Source: Chara braunii (lineage: Eukaryota > Streptophyta > Charophyceae > Charales > Characeae). From it: a stretch of 28,180 nucleotides of DNA. Made by a program: the position numbers and the translations under genes. Of the stretch, positions 1 through 8,999 are shown in pieces. The stretch covers positions 2,788,274 to 2,816,453 of the forward strand of contig BFEA01000162.1 of the NCBI GenBank assembly GCA_003427395.1, given 5' to 3'. The notes below the pieces were generated by a model, which worked only from the letters and a program-made list of their open reading frames with translations, was not told where the DNA came from and did no database searches. Positions within the stretch are counted from its first letter, which is position 1. The number at the start of each line of letters is the position of its first letter.

Positions 1-81
1 CGAGTCAAGTGAGCATGTCTGTGTGCTCTCACTCTCACTCTCTCTCCCAGCCTCGCTGCTCTGCCTCTGCCTCGTCACATC

Positions 82-98
82 AGAAGAAAAATGCAGAA
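82..98. repeat. Left target-site duplication of the U6 retrocopy
   Basis: The 17 bases AGAAGAAAAATGCAGAA here are repeated exactly at 213-229. The pair brackets the U6-like sequence and its short A tail. A perfect duplication of this length is typical of LINE-type target-primed reverse transcription. Confidence 0.9.
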
Positions 99-211
99 GT
101 CCTTCGGGACATCCGTTAAAATTGGAACGATACAGAGAAGATTAACATGGCCCCTGCGCAAGGATGACACACATAAATCCAGAAATGGTCCAAATTTTCG
201 GGGAAAAAAAA
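99..211 (+). pseudogene. U6: U6 snRNA retropseudogene
   Basis: Positions 99-198 read as a nearly full-length U6 spliceosomal snRNA: a 5' stem-loop around CCTTCGGG, the ACAGAGA box at about 131-138, the GGCCCCTGCGCAAGGATGAC block, and an end at AATGGTCCAAATTTT. Several bases differ from the conserved plant sequence. The stem-loop is one pair shorter, the catalytic AGC triad reads AAC (TTAACATGG for TTAGCATGG), and positions near 166-180 have further substitutions. U6 is followed by CGGGG, eight A's, and then the second copy of a 17-bp direct repeat. Upstream there is no plant USE element and no TATA box at the usual spacing; the flank is CT-rich. A retroposed copy that is dead as an snRNA gene fits all of this. 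An RNA from this locus would lack the triad needed for splicing catalysis. Confidence 0.93.
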
Positions 212-212
212 G

Positions 213-229
213 AGAAGAAAAATGCAGAA
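213..229. repeat. Right target-site duplication of the U6 retrocopy
   Basis: Exact match, 17 of 17 bases, to 82-98, lying directly after the A tail of the U6 copy. Confidence 0.9.
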
Positions 230-612
230 AACTCGGGAGTGCAACTGTGCCAGCCACTGCACTCCTTCCTCTAGCAGAGCCAAATTAGTCAACAGCAGTC
301 CCAGCACCCACAGGGCATAAGGAAGACTCGGCATGTCGAGGTCAAAGATTTCAGTACCCATTTAATGGACGAGGTGATCGGGATGGCGAGTTCGAGTTAC
401 TCCTCCGCCGTTTGTACATAGGAGAGTGAGAACGGTTACGATTCCTGTTGTCCATTGGTGGACCTGCACAATTACCACCAGTCAAGCTTCAGAAGATAGG
501 ACTCCACCACTCCTGCCACCACAGTTCCATTTGCAGTTGGCATGTATCACCCAACAAACGAATGCTCATCCATAGAATCCTAAGAATATGCAGAATAGAC
601 GTGCCGACGCAA
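230..612. other. Unassigned flank between U6 copy and SINE
   Basis: No supported gene. A plus-strand stretch around 290-420 stays open in two frames and reads like protein sequence, but no motif, splice pair or family is recognisable. Confidence 0.4.
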
Positions 613-808
613 CCAACGAGCATAGCTTACTTGGTACACCCAAGAACTGTTGAAATACAGACCCAAGTTCGCATCCACATGGTGATGGGAATCAGATGAA
701 TGAAACAATATTTGAATTTATATTTCTGAATTACGTGGGGCCGGTCAGCTCAATGACGATATCTCAAGGCCATCGTCCTTTTGTAAAAAAAAAGAAAAAA
801 GAAAAAAG
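613..808 (+). mobile_element. tRNA-derived SINE, copy 1
   Basis: This element has a tRNA-like head, a shared body and an A-rich tail. A degenerate pol III A box (TAGCTTACTTGG) lies at 623-634 and a B box (AAGTTCGCATCC) at 665-676, at the spacing usual for tRNA promoters. The body contains CTGAATTACGTGGGGCCGG and GACGATATCTCAAGGCCATC, which recur in the copies at 24438, 26550 and 19533. The tail is A9GA6GA6G. The B box is mutated (GCATCC for GAATCC). No clear target-site duplication was found. It is non-coding and would depend on a partner LINE for movement. Confidence 0.8.
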
Positions 809-1055
809 ATGTACTGACACATGAATGAGCAAACAAGCAAAACGAACAGGACCATCGGCGCAGGCACATTAGCAGCCACGGGACATGATAGGCCGCCAAA
901 AAATAGGATCCATGTGTTGACTGTCAAGCCACAGCAGCATGTATGCTGGGAGAGCATGAGCCAACACCCTTCTGGATAGAGCGAGCTCCCCGCAAAAGTT
1001 TCAACCCTCACAGCACGTTTGAGAAGACTTCACACTTCAAAAGACGCATAGTACC
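809..1055. other. No feature seen
   Basis: No coding, RNA or repeat structure that I can support. It lies downstream of the minus-strand CCCH exons and could be their 3' flank. Confidence 0.3.
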
Positions 1056-1153
1056 TTAAAACAAAAAGGCTAGAAAGCTCCGGTCACCACTCCCCACTCC
1101 CTTCTCCGCTTGCAAGTCCAAATTCACCCCTCCAGGTCCCCCTCTTTTACCCC
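1056..1153 (-). CDS. Candidate terminal exon of the CCCH gene
   Basis: On the minus strand a TGATGCAG acceptor is followed from 1153 by a short reading frame ending at TAA (1058-1056). The upstream exon ends at 1344 with one base over, and this exon supplies two bases to complete a Gly codon, so the phases agree. The joined tail is Gly/Arg/Lys-rich and about 31 residues long. Phase agreement at one junction can happen by chance, so this is a weak model. No transcript evidence is available. Confidence 0.3.
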
Positions 1154-1343
1154 CTGCATCAGACTCAGAGATGCAGATAACTGTGTGCAACCAAATAATA
1201 TCAACTAATTATCAATCTAGTAGACCTGGCCCCACCACTCACTTAGCACGTCAGGGAACCAGGACATAATGCCACAACCTGACAGGCTCCCCACATGCTT
1301 CCTGACCAGCCATGTCAAAGCCGCTGAGTAGCTTAACTCTCAC

Positions 1344-1538
1344 CTCTACGCATTGGAGGTGGTCTTCCTGGAGAAGCTGGACCACGAGCATGTGGAGAAG
1401 CTGCACCACGAGCATGTGGAGAAGCTGGACCACGAGCATGTGGAGAAGGTCTACGCCTATACACATTCCTGGGTGGTGATGCAGGCCTCCTCAACCGGTC
1501 CCACACTTGTCCTTGACCCTCTCCCATGTACCGCCTCT
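1344..1538 (-). CDS. CCCH zinc-finger gene, Arg/Pro/Ser-rich exon
   Basis: This minus-strand exon of 195 bases encodes an Arg/Ser/Pro-rich stretch of the kind found after the fingers in plant CCCH RNA-binding proteins (RRYMGEGQGQVWDRLRRPAS, then PPRN). It then has three 8-residue repeats of the form SPHARGPA, encoded by a 24-bp tandem repeat. The 5' boundary is a GACTACAG acceptor with a perfect TACTAAC branch site about 40 bases upstream (1575-1581). The 3' boundary is GAG|GTGAGAG, a good plant donor. The exon starts with two bases that complete a codon, which matches the single base left by the zinc-finger exon at 2006. The signals together support a genuine spliced exon. Whether the whole gene is intact is unknown, because upstream exons were not found. 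Confidence 0.6.
1371..1442. repeat. 24-bp coding minisatellite, 3 units
   Basis: The unit begins GAGAAGCTGGACCACGAGCA and repeats at 1371, 1395 and 1419, with a partial fourth at 1443. Because 24 is divisible by three, all frames stay open. On the minus strand it encodes repeated SPHARGPA. Confidence 0.9.
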
Positions 1539-1574
1539 CTGTAGTCATTGACATCCATCCAACACGCTTCCATT

Positions 1575-1581
1575 GTTAGTA
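1575..1581 (-). promoter_or_regulatory. Intron branch-point consensus
   Basis: The minus strand reads TACTAAC, a perfect branch consensus, about 37-40 bases upstream of the CTACAG acceptor that begins the exon at 1538. Confidence 0.55.
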
Positions 1582-2005
1582 CTCCAGAACATATCAACAT
1601 CGAACCTTGCGTTGCAGTTGAGCTAAAACTGTCTTTCCCGTTCTATGTTGCTGGTTCCTTTGGGAAAACTTGGCTAGATTGCTGCAACTCCAACTCTTGG
1701 ACACACGGCAAAAGCACAGAGAATGTTTGAAATTATCAAAAACAACTTCCAGACCACGTATGAGCCTGCCGCAAATGCTTAGTCAACGTCATTGGCCGCA
1801 ACATTGTTCATGCACCAGGTATTCCTCTGTGCTGTACGGAATATAAGGAGGTGAACAATACATAGCTGCACACGCTTGCAAGCTCATCAAGCCAGCTCGG
1901 GAACTGAAGAAAAAGCAGTGTTCAATAACCAAAATGTTCAGTCTTCAGACCAGCAATGTGGCAGAAAGCCAGTCAAAAAATGCAGGCCATGTTTCTGATC
2001 ATCAC

Positions 2006-2152
2006 CGTTGTTCCCAACAATTCTTAGTTCTTCCTCTCCGTGCGCAAATGAACAGTTTGTCCGGTCGCAATTCCCTTGTTGGAAAGCTCTGCATATCCTA
2101 GTCTTGAACAAGTCTCCATAGTGTGCCATCTTTTGGATAATGTGTGGAGTAC
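2006..2152 (-). CDS. CCCH-type zinc-finger exon
   Basis: This minus-strand exon encodes one C-x7-C-x5-C-x3-H finger: within FKTRICRAFQQGNCDRTNCS and the following FAHGEEELR, the three Cys and one His have canonical spacing. CCCH fingers bind single-stranded RNA, and multi-finger plant proteins of this type act in mRNA processing or decay. The exon opens after a TTGTTTCCAG acceptor and can close at AACAACG|GTGATG, leaving one base, in phase with the next exon. Only one finger is visible, while related plant proteins usually carry two or more. No upstream exon with a second finger or a start codon was found before 2.8 kb, where retroelement sequence begins. This could be the 3' part of a real gene or a duplicated fragment. 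Confidence 0.7.
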
Positions 2153-2720
2153 CTGGAAACAAGGCCCCACAAAAGAGGACAGACGGTGAGAATTTAACAA
2201 AAGCTTATGCCATAAGACTGCATGATCTGATGCATGCACTGCCAAGTCATCACTGGCAGCATAAATAACAGGGAGGCGATCAAGTGATGAGGGTGGCCTC
2301 CTTGATGAAGCACAGAAGAAGTGAAAGGGAGAACAATAAGGAGAACAAGATGAAGCCAGATTCGGACTGCAGAGCTCTAGAACCACCGAAATGAATGTTT
2401 CCTGCGGAAGTTCCTGGGGCAAAAGTGGGTGAATACATTTAGCTGTGGGATCACTGGGATGTACTCAGAATTTAATGAACACTAATGTCAGCAATTTGAT
2501 AAAAAGAAAGCATTTGCCAGACACCAGGTACAGCATCAGCTAATATATACCTTATCATAGGCCTGTCATGAGATTTACGTTTGCACCGTCTGAAAATCTA
2601 GGCTTCGAGGTGAAAAACTTGGATATTGGCCAGGCAGCCCTGGCCCCATCTCATTGCTCAGCTAACGGCCAAGCCCAGCAAGGCAGCGGCCAGGCAAGGT
2701 GCCAGACATCAGGAGTGCCC
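2153..2720. other. Putative intron or flank of the CCCH gene
   Basis: The minus strand from 2422 to 2160 has a long open frame rich in Ser, Pro and Leu, with no recognised domain. A possible donor near 2550 does not match the phase of the finger exon. No firm exon could be placed. Confidence 0.3.
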
Positions 2721-2744
2721 AAAAAAAAAAAAAAAAAAAAAAAA
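2721..2744. repeat. Poly(A) tract, 24 A
   Basis: Twenty-four consecutive A's. It could be the tail of an unrecognised retroposed sequence, but no target duplication was found around it. Confidence 0.85.
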
Positions 2745-2782
2745 GAACAGAAGTCCTGCATGGAACTCGTAGACAAGAGACT

Positions 2783-2885
2783 GGAACCGCAAGCACATTG
2801 AGCTCTCATATACATTATTATACAACCATTGACACAGAGCCAAAGCATGGAGTCAAAATGACAATGCGCTTATCACATATGTGAA
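2783..2885 (-). repeat. Possible 3' LTR remnant of the minus-strand gypsy element
   Basis: This segment resembles 9961-10075. Shared blocks are GGAACCG, CATTGAG.TCTC and GAGTCAAAATG.CAATGC followed by a similar ATCACA.ATG. The two copies bracket the gag-pol remnants, as LTRs should. In the 9961 copy the similarity stops where a primer-binding-site-like sequence begins. The matched part is only about 100 bp, so this may be a truncated LTR or just a dispersed repeat. Confidence 0.35.
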
Positions 2886-2940
2886 AGCTCTTCCACTTGA
2901 AGCTGCCTTTCATATTTAATCACCTACTTGGCGCCTTTCA

Positions 2941-4600
2941 TACTCTGTCAGTGATATGCCTTAGCCATGGTTCGTCTTGCAGCTTAGGTTTTGGCCGTTG
3001 CCCATGTCCTTTCTGTCCAGGAACCGGGACATATTTCCGTTCCGCAGTTTGATCAAATATCGTAGTACCCCTCATAGAATGTGGTATGACGAGTCTATGT
3101 GAGGGCATCGGCCAGTAAGTCACATAGGGTATCAGTTTCAACGCGCATGGAAAACAGGATATACACAAATATGAGGGGGAGCATCAATCACAGAGGTAGG
3201 ACCATCAGGGCCAATACCTGCAACATTCATCACAGCCCAAGGTCCATAATCAAGAGGCAGTAACTTCTGCTCTGGGTTGAATTCTGGTATCTTTACCAAA
3301 CCAGTCATTCTACCTGAAACACACAATGGTGTCATGCCCTGCTGAGATTTTCCAGGTCCTCTGCAGTCTTCTGCATGGTCTTCTCAATAATGGATGGTGA
3401 ATTCTACAGAGTCCTAGGTGGTAAACCTCTAATCTTTTCAGGAAACAAAAAAATCAAGCATCTCTCCTGGTTTCCACCCAAGACGAGGTCAGTTAGGTGT
3501 CGTTCATGTAACTGGATGAATGACATTACTGTATACGCTAGCTACTTCAGGATCTGCTCATTGAAATCAAGTTCGCTCGGGGTGATAAAATGTCGCAGTG
3601 ACTGCTACACTGGCCTGTTCATTCGTTAAGCCTGTATATTTGTCTTAGCGCGATATCCTGAGGTCATGACCAACACTGTGCCCATGTCTCTTCATGAGAC
3701 TTTGCAAGTGTTCACTCCTGACCCATACACCGATATCCACTCACAATAGTTCGGGCATGCCAAAGTTTGAAACCCACTCGCCAAAAAAGAACTATGACTA
3801 AGTTTGTCTTCTACTATTTCTGCACCAGAAGTGGTATCAATCTGCAATTTATGCAACCTAGTAGCAAGCACACATATGTGCCTATTTCCACTCCTACTGG
3901 CAATTAAAAGCATCCATGAAATCCATGGCAAATAGGGAGAGGCTTTGACAAGCCTAATCCAGATGTGGTTAACCAGGGGTGTTATTGTCGGCGAATTTTG
4001 CAACAAAACTGTCACATTGTGCTGATTTTTTGCTTTTTTTCTTGTTTTTCTTTTTGTGTGACATATATGTGCTTTAGGGTACGTCATGTGTCCAGCTTTG
4101 ACATGTTTGGATCAATAATGAAAAAGTTGCCATTTCGTTGAATTCGTTGGACGCTTCATTTTAACTCGGACAGTGTTTTTGTGTTAGGTTTTATAGTGTT
4201 TTTCTTTTCGTTTTCTTTGGCCTGTTTCCTTTTTTAATATTTGCACTATGGGCCCATATCCTTTATTTTTAAAATTTTCACACCGAAATTGCCGGCGAAA
4301 CTGGCGAATATTTGGCCCTCCGTTAACCATCTCTCGCCTAAAGGCACTTGAGCACAGGGCTTATCCAAGACGCAAACCTCGCCACTTTCTACATATCCAT
4401 GTTCATATTGAGTTACAATTGGCCGCCAGAATTCCTATAACAGATTAGCATAAGTCTTCCTAAATCCCAAGTGTGTTTATCATGACATTTACCTAGAAAT
4501 AGGCTCTTCACTGAGTCTACATTTGGATCACAGTCTCTCAAACCCATCCTTACTGAGAGTAACCCTTTGACAATCTGTACTACTCATTAATGACCTTATC
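2941..4600 (-). pseudogene. Gypsy integrase and pol C-terminus, interrupted
   Basis: Minus-strand fragments match integrase in order. The HHCC-like end is FWRPIVTQYEHGYVESGEVC followed by a KPCAQVPLGE-like spacer. The core includes a PWISWM stretch in place of the usual SMDF. Near 3690-3640 comes RDMGTVLVMTSGYRAKTNIQ, the equivalent of the LGT..TSGYHPQTNGQ motif. The C-terminal KLLPLDYGPWAVMNVAGIGP and PPHICVYPVFHAR lie at about 3250-3150. The last block parallels the plus-strand copy at 16420-16556. The tail extends in frame as a Lys/Pro-rich region to a stop at 2941. Several frameshifts separate these pieces, and a 360-bp insertion divides the zinc region from the core. Confidence 0.72.
3968..4328. 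mobile_element. Short DNA-transposon-like insertion in integrase
   Basis: The segment is AT-rich and opens with GGTTAACCAGGGG. It closes with CCCTCCGTTAACC, giving a short imperfect terminal inverted repeat. Integrase coding similarity stops at one end (PLGERW) and resumes at the other (IWIRLVKASPY), which indicates a later insertion. No clear target-site duplication was identified, so the class is open; a MITE is most likely. Confidence 0.5.
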
Positions 4601-4649
4601 GTTGTCCTGGAGGCCCACAAAGACCGCACTGAGTAAACAAACTATCCCC

Positions 4650-5130
4650 TGCATACAAACCAACAATCACACCTAGGCAGTCAGCTTCGGGTGAAAGTGC
4701 ATCAGCAACCACATAGAACTTACCTTCGAGATGATTCAGTGTGAAGTCAAGCATATCTGTACATCCAATCGAGCTCTAGATGAATCACAGTCAGACATCG
4801 CTTCAAAATTTTCTACCATGCAAATAATGCTTCCGGGAGACGAGCAAAGCCTATAGCTCCTTCTCATAGGTAGATGCCGCAAGTTCCATACAAGGCATCT
4901 TCTTAGACATTTACTAAGTGGTCTCAGCTTGTTCCCCTACTGTTGCCATAGTATTGCACCTACCCCATACAGGCTAGCATTGGAAGTCAGAATGGACAGG
5001 TTTGGTCAGGTTTGTCAAGACCAACAGTCTTTAGGACTGGATAGGCATTGAAGGCTCACTAACACTCTCTAGTCCATTCACCATGGGGATCCAATCTAGT
5101 CCATCAGCAACCACAAGCTTAGTCAAAGGA
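4650..5130 (-). pseudogene. Gypsy RNase H domain remnant
   Basis: The minus-strand frame reads IASPLTKL, then LTKPVHSDF (the usual D..kPf.v..DAS region), then MPCMELAASTYEKEL, ALLVSRKHYLHGRKF, and at the end LNHLEGKFYVVADALS. The last corresponds to the hallmark GK.NvVADALSR. At least five in-frame stops interrupt it. It joins RT (upstream on the minus strand) to integrase, as in an intact gypsy polyprotein. Confidence 0.75.
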
Positions 5131-5815
5131 CTTGCTATACTGTTGCAGTTCTAAATGAACTGCCTACAGTACTGGGCAATCCTAAGAACGATATCATTGT
5201 TGCCGTTCTGAACAAACTGCCTACAGTATGTGGCAATCCCAAGAAAGATAACGCTTCTGATACATTCCATGGTCCTGGCCAATTCCTCATGTCTGGGACC
5301 TTCGCATCTTCTCGTCTCAACCCGACTTTATAGATCTCATGATCCAGATATAACATTCCAGGGCGGCCAAGCTCACATTTAGCAGCATAGATCTTGTATT
5401 GGTATTGTTTGAGCAATCCAGGATGCCGAAATGTTCCACACGCATCACAAAAAGCTTAAAAGGCATCATCACAAACTCAAACAGCTCTTATCTAATTTGA
5501 AGTGCAATCTTGTATTGATCCTCGGGGCTTACATCTATCAGATGATATCCGGGTTTTAGATATACCTTGCTAAAGTCCTTATCTCTGCGGCCTACCAATG
5601 AGGTCATCTATGCCAGGTATGGGATTAATGTTTTTGATTGTAATGGCACTGAGACCTATAGCCAATGCACATCCACAACTCCCTACATCTTAACCTGCCT
5701 TTCTCTGTAAGCTCCTTCAGTTGTTTACGAAGCTTATCAAGCTTCATAGGATACAACCTATAGGTTGTACCCTTTGCGAACTCTTCCTCCATGTGGGACT
5801 ATTTCTAGAGTATTT
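5131..5815 (-). pseudogene. Gypsy reverse transcriptase remnant lacking YxDD
   Basis: The minus strand carries LDKLRKQLKELTEKGR, then ITIKNINPIPGIDDLIG (matching TIKN.YPLPRIDDL), FSKVYLKPGYHLIDV (FSKIDLRSGYHQI) and ELFEFVMMPFKLF (YEFLVMPFGLT). It then jumps directly to YKIYAAKCELG and LYLDHEIYKVGLR, with MRNWPGPWNVSEALSFLGLP after that. The stretch that should hold the catalytic YVDD and its flanks, about 40-50 residues, is absent. A 57-bp tandem duplication doubles the SFLGLP segment. The enzyme cannot be active. Confidence 0.8.
5148..5261. repeat. 57-bp tandem duplication in gypsy RT
   Basis: GTTCTAAATGAACTGCCTAC at 5148 recurs as GTTCTGAACAAACTGCCTAC at 5205. The period is 57 bp (19 codons), so the minus-strand frame is kept: SFLGLPHTVGSLFRTATMI is followed by a diverged second copy. 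Confidence 0.75.
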
Positions 5816-5890
5816 TGTACCTCCCTTTTCACAAACCCCGTGAACTCACTCTGAAGGTCTACAAATTCAGGGGTGACTTCCTCTATCAGT

Positions 5891-6318
5891 TTAGGAACTT
5901 CTACACATTACTCCTTCTGTGACATAATTACTAAGCATATACCCTCCTTTTCGTTCTGCTTCCAACAGTTGCAGGACAAAGTCGCTCTCAAACACCCATA
6001 GGATTGGACAAGTTGATGACGTTGATACCTCTTGCACATTGACCACCTCGAATCCTAGGCGTTCTGCTTGGCTCTCAAACAATAATTGGCTAAGTAACCC
6101 TAGATAACAAAGCAAATCATCATTAAGCAACAAAGAAACCAAAGCGCAGATTACAACCTTCACACAATAGTCACCCGTCATGTGTTTGCACTTGTAGGTA
6201 CTAATTGTCCTTTCCAACTCCTGCAACTTCTCACTAAGACGCAGTTTCACTACACATGGCTCGACTTGTATAACTCGAAGTGGGGTCTCTAAGTGGATCC
6301 AATATCAGTCAAGGCTCT
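5891..6318 (-). pseudogene. Gypsy retropepsin and linker remnant
   Basis: At 6318-6292 the minus strand reads RALTDIGST, matching the retropepsin active-site signature (a/v)LiDtG(S/A)T, with Ile for Thr after the catalytic Asp. A 119-residue open frame follows to 5891, in the position of the protease C-terminal half and the PR-RT linker. A stop comes directly after the signature, and a frameshift separates the two parts. The position between the zinc knuckle and RT supports the call. Confidence 0.55.
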
Positions 6319-7107
6319 TGCTTAAGCACAGTTCACCTCAACCTCTAATAAGATCCTGGGTCAATCACATCTCGAGTGGGGAGGATCTCATCACCGAAGT
6401 GTGACTGCAAGACAGACTGAAGGTCAGCAGCCACCACCACCATGGTCTGTAAGGCCATTGGAGCAACATATTGACCGAACAGTACACTATCAGCTTCACC
6501 AGATCATGTAAAAGAGGCTGCATGCACTCTTCATGCTCCCCTTCTTTACCTATGTGGAGAACTTCTTGATGTGGCTTACTTCACCACATCTCATACACGC
6601 TCGCCTCATCATTATATCCCGCCAGAGCTCCTTACTAATCCTCTAATACCACCTTGGCTTCCTCACCATTGTCGGCAGAGATGGTTTGTTTCGGGAAGTG
6701 CCTGGATCCTGTAGAGGGGTTTGTCCTTTTGTTCCTTTCCTTTGTCTTTACCTGCATCAACGACTCACCCCTCTTCAGTATCATTGCCTTCCTCCTCCTT
6801 TGTCAGCCGTAGACCCTCCTAACAGGACCACTAATCTGTTGTGTCATCACTACGAACAAGAAAAGGATGACCATTCCTTCTTTGAGCATAGAGCAGTCCT
6901 TCCCTCGATACAGTCCCCTTCCCTGCTTCACTACCAGCATAAGAGATAGAGAGGCAAGGGTATGGAAACAAGGGTTTGCCTCACTAGCTAACAGTTTTCT
7001 AATGTCCCTAAGGCGCTTGAATCCCAAATAAAAAGTTGCTCCTGTATATAGTCAACACCTGGCACCTAGATTAGTTTTTCTACCTCGTTTATCAGAGCCT
7101 TGACTAA

Positions 7108-7115
7108 CTCAAAAC
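7108..7115. repeat. 8-bp target duplication, left
   Basis: CTCAAAAC here and at 7843-7850, directly abutting the inverted ends of the element between. An 8-bp duplication is characteristic of hAT transposons. Confidence 0.85.
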
Positions 7116-7339
7116 CATGGTTGCCCCGGACCCGGACATCTAGACACCGGCCCCGGACCCGTGTCTGGATTAATCCAGACACTAATCCGGACGGTTATGG
7201 ATGAGCAAGTCCGGATGATTAATCCGGACACTGATCCAGACATACGGACATACGGACCTGGACGGTCCGGTTATGGATGACCAAGTCCAGACGTCCGGAT
7301 TAAAAAGAAAAAAAGACACGCTGCTGCAGTTGTGTTATC

Positions 7340-7387
<48 letters not shown>

Positions 7388-7842
7388 GCGCGCGCAGTAT
7401 TGCACAAATTGTCAAACAGATTTCAAAATTCAAATAGACAACATGAAGCTGGTGATGGCGTGGCAGGAGCGGGCGTCTACTGTGGGAGAGCACTTGTGTG
7501 CAAGGTGGACGCCTGCTACAGGAGGCGCAAAGTTTGAAAATGGCCTCCTCCCACGAGCGGGCACCGAATGCCTCCAACAACCAGTTCTCCTTGGCCCGCT
7601 GAAGTTCAACCAAGATTGCAAGTACAGGCTCTTCACAGCCGGTCCGGTTGGCCCAACGGTCCACCAAAAACTGCACCAACCATTTTTGGGGGCCCACCTT
7701 ACTGGAAAATCGCCTGGGGACCCCTTTTTTTTTTTATTTTCTTGAAAAGGGGCCCAACCGGACACCCCAAACCGTACACCGGACCCAGACATCCAGACCG
7801 GGCTGTCTGGATCCGGATCCGGACGTCCAGTTGACAACCATG
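7116..7842. mobile_element. Non-autonomous hAT-like DNA transposon, 727 bp
   Basis: The element starts CATGGTTG and ends CAACCATG, a perfect 8-bp terminal inverted repeat, flanked by perfect 8-bp duplications of CTCAAAAC. Both subterminal regions (7120-7300 and 7745-7830) are dense in GGAC/TCCGGA motifs in both orientations, as expected of hAT transposase-binding subterminal repeats. The middle holds a (CA)n tract and a segment open in several frames (7440-7745, up to about 135 codons). No BED finger or hAT dimerisation motif was recognised there, so the element would rely on a transposase encoded elsewhere. The middle could be a captured host fragment. Confidence 0.85.
7343..7396. repeat. 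(CA)n/(CG)n microsatellite
   Basis: About 21 CA units followed by CGCGCGCGCGCG, inside the hAT-like element. Confidence 0.95.
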
Positions 7843-7850
7843 CTCAAAAC
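7843..7850. repeat. 8-bp target duplication, right
   Basis: CTCAAAAC, identical to 7108-7115. Confidence 0.85.
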
Positions 7851-8999
7851 TCTCGAATCCCTGTGTTATTCAATTTATTTGAAGACTTTTGTGCAGCAGT
7901 CAAATCTCTTAAATGGGTTCCCACCATCTTCGGGGACTCTACCAAACTATACCTAGTGGTCCATGCACTCAGATTCTTCCCCAGGCGTGCCTTATGCATT
8001 TTGCCATTCAGTCAGTTTTGACCAGTTCCACCTAGAGAAAGCTGCTACCACTACTTTGCACTCTTTGGGAATATGCTTTACATCAATGAAGGTTCCAATA
8101 ACTTCTGTGGCTATGCAATTGGGTAGATTATCATCCTCCTCTAATGTGGAGTCTAAGGGCTCCTTCATATTGATCTTGGATGATTTGGTTCGGACAAGTG
8201 TGCCTGCTGCAGCCGAAACAAAAGAAACAAAGAGACAAGAGCAGGGGCTGAGACAGGTCAAGCCATTGGGACAATATCAGCCACATGAGGGACGAGAGAA
8301 TAGTAACCAAGCAGCAAGACCGATACCATTGAGGCAGGTGCTGTCACTACCGTTGAACCGGCCACACGACTAGTTACTGGAGTGGTGGATACAACCACAA
8401 GCGACCTAGGAAGCACCTGGCAAAATGTACTTAAATTACCAACTGATCAATAGCGCCCATCATCTGATTTTGCACAGAGGTGAGGTTGTTGACGGCACGA
8501 CTGCAATGGCATGGACTGTTGCCATGTTGTTCAGAATCAACTATTTGGGAAGAGCTTTCTTCGTGCCATTTATCTCACTCTTCTACTTTATAATTCTTAT
8601 ATGCTCTTGCAACTACACTCCAGTTCCTCCATTGGTGACTTTCCGTTTCCTAAGACTTCCTTTGCACTTTTCCATCTTTTGATCCGTGTCCTTAAAAGCT
8701 CACCCTGGACTATCTAACCAACCAACAGTGGCAGGAGTCTGCATTAGATCCTGCAGATGGCCGGAGTCTGCATTAAATCCTGCGGATTTCTCCTTTGTTC
8801 ATGTGACATTACGCCCCATCCTTGTTGTGCCAGCTAATGGGATCTCTGGCTGCAGAACCTCTGCCTGAACCCGCTGCTCCTGACAGCTCTGCAAGGGTTT
8901 TTGCGTTCTGCGCCTCTTTTCAAGTAATCCCAGACTTTGCAAAACTATTGGTTTCATCTGGGTCTCAGAACTGACCAGATAGCTCATCCACTTGGGCAA

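Larger units (their letters stand above)
6558..8999 (-). pseudogene. Gypsy gag remnant with zinc knuckle, split by hAT insertion
   Basis: Near 6600 the minus strand encodes ECMRCGEVSHIKKFS, a C-x2-C-x4-H-x4-C nucleocapsid knuckle with the last Cys changed to Ser. Upstream are Lys/Arg-rich fragments, and a capsid-like stretch around 8160-7990 (IPKECKVVVAAFSRWNWSKL). A possible N-terminal piece with many Arg and Gln lies at 8999-8799. The 727-bp hAT-like element is inserted at 7116. The knuckle is reasonable evidence; the capsid and N-terminal assignments rest mainly on position. Confidence 0.45.

Noticed and set aside
99-198. Functional U6 gene
   Set aside because: AAC in place of the AGC triad, further core changes, no upstream promoter elements, an A tail and flanking target duplications.
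7332-7745. 137-codon frame starting in the CA repeat as a transposase
   Set aside because: Begins with a microsatellite-encoded His/Thr run and shows no BED finger, DDE or dimerisation motif.
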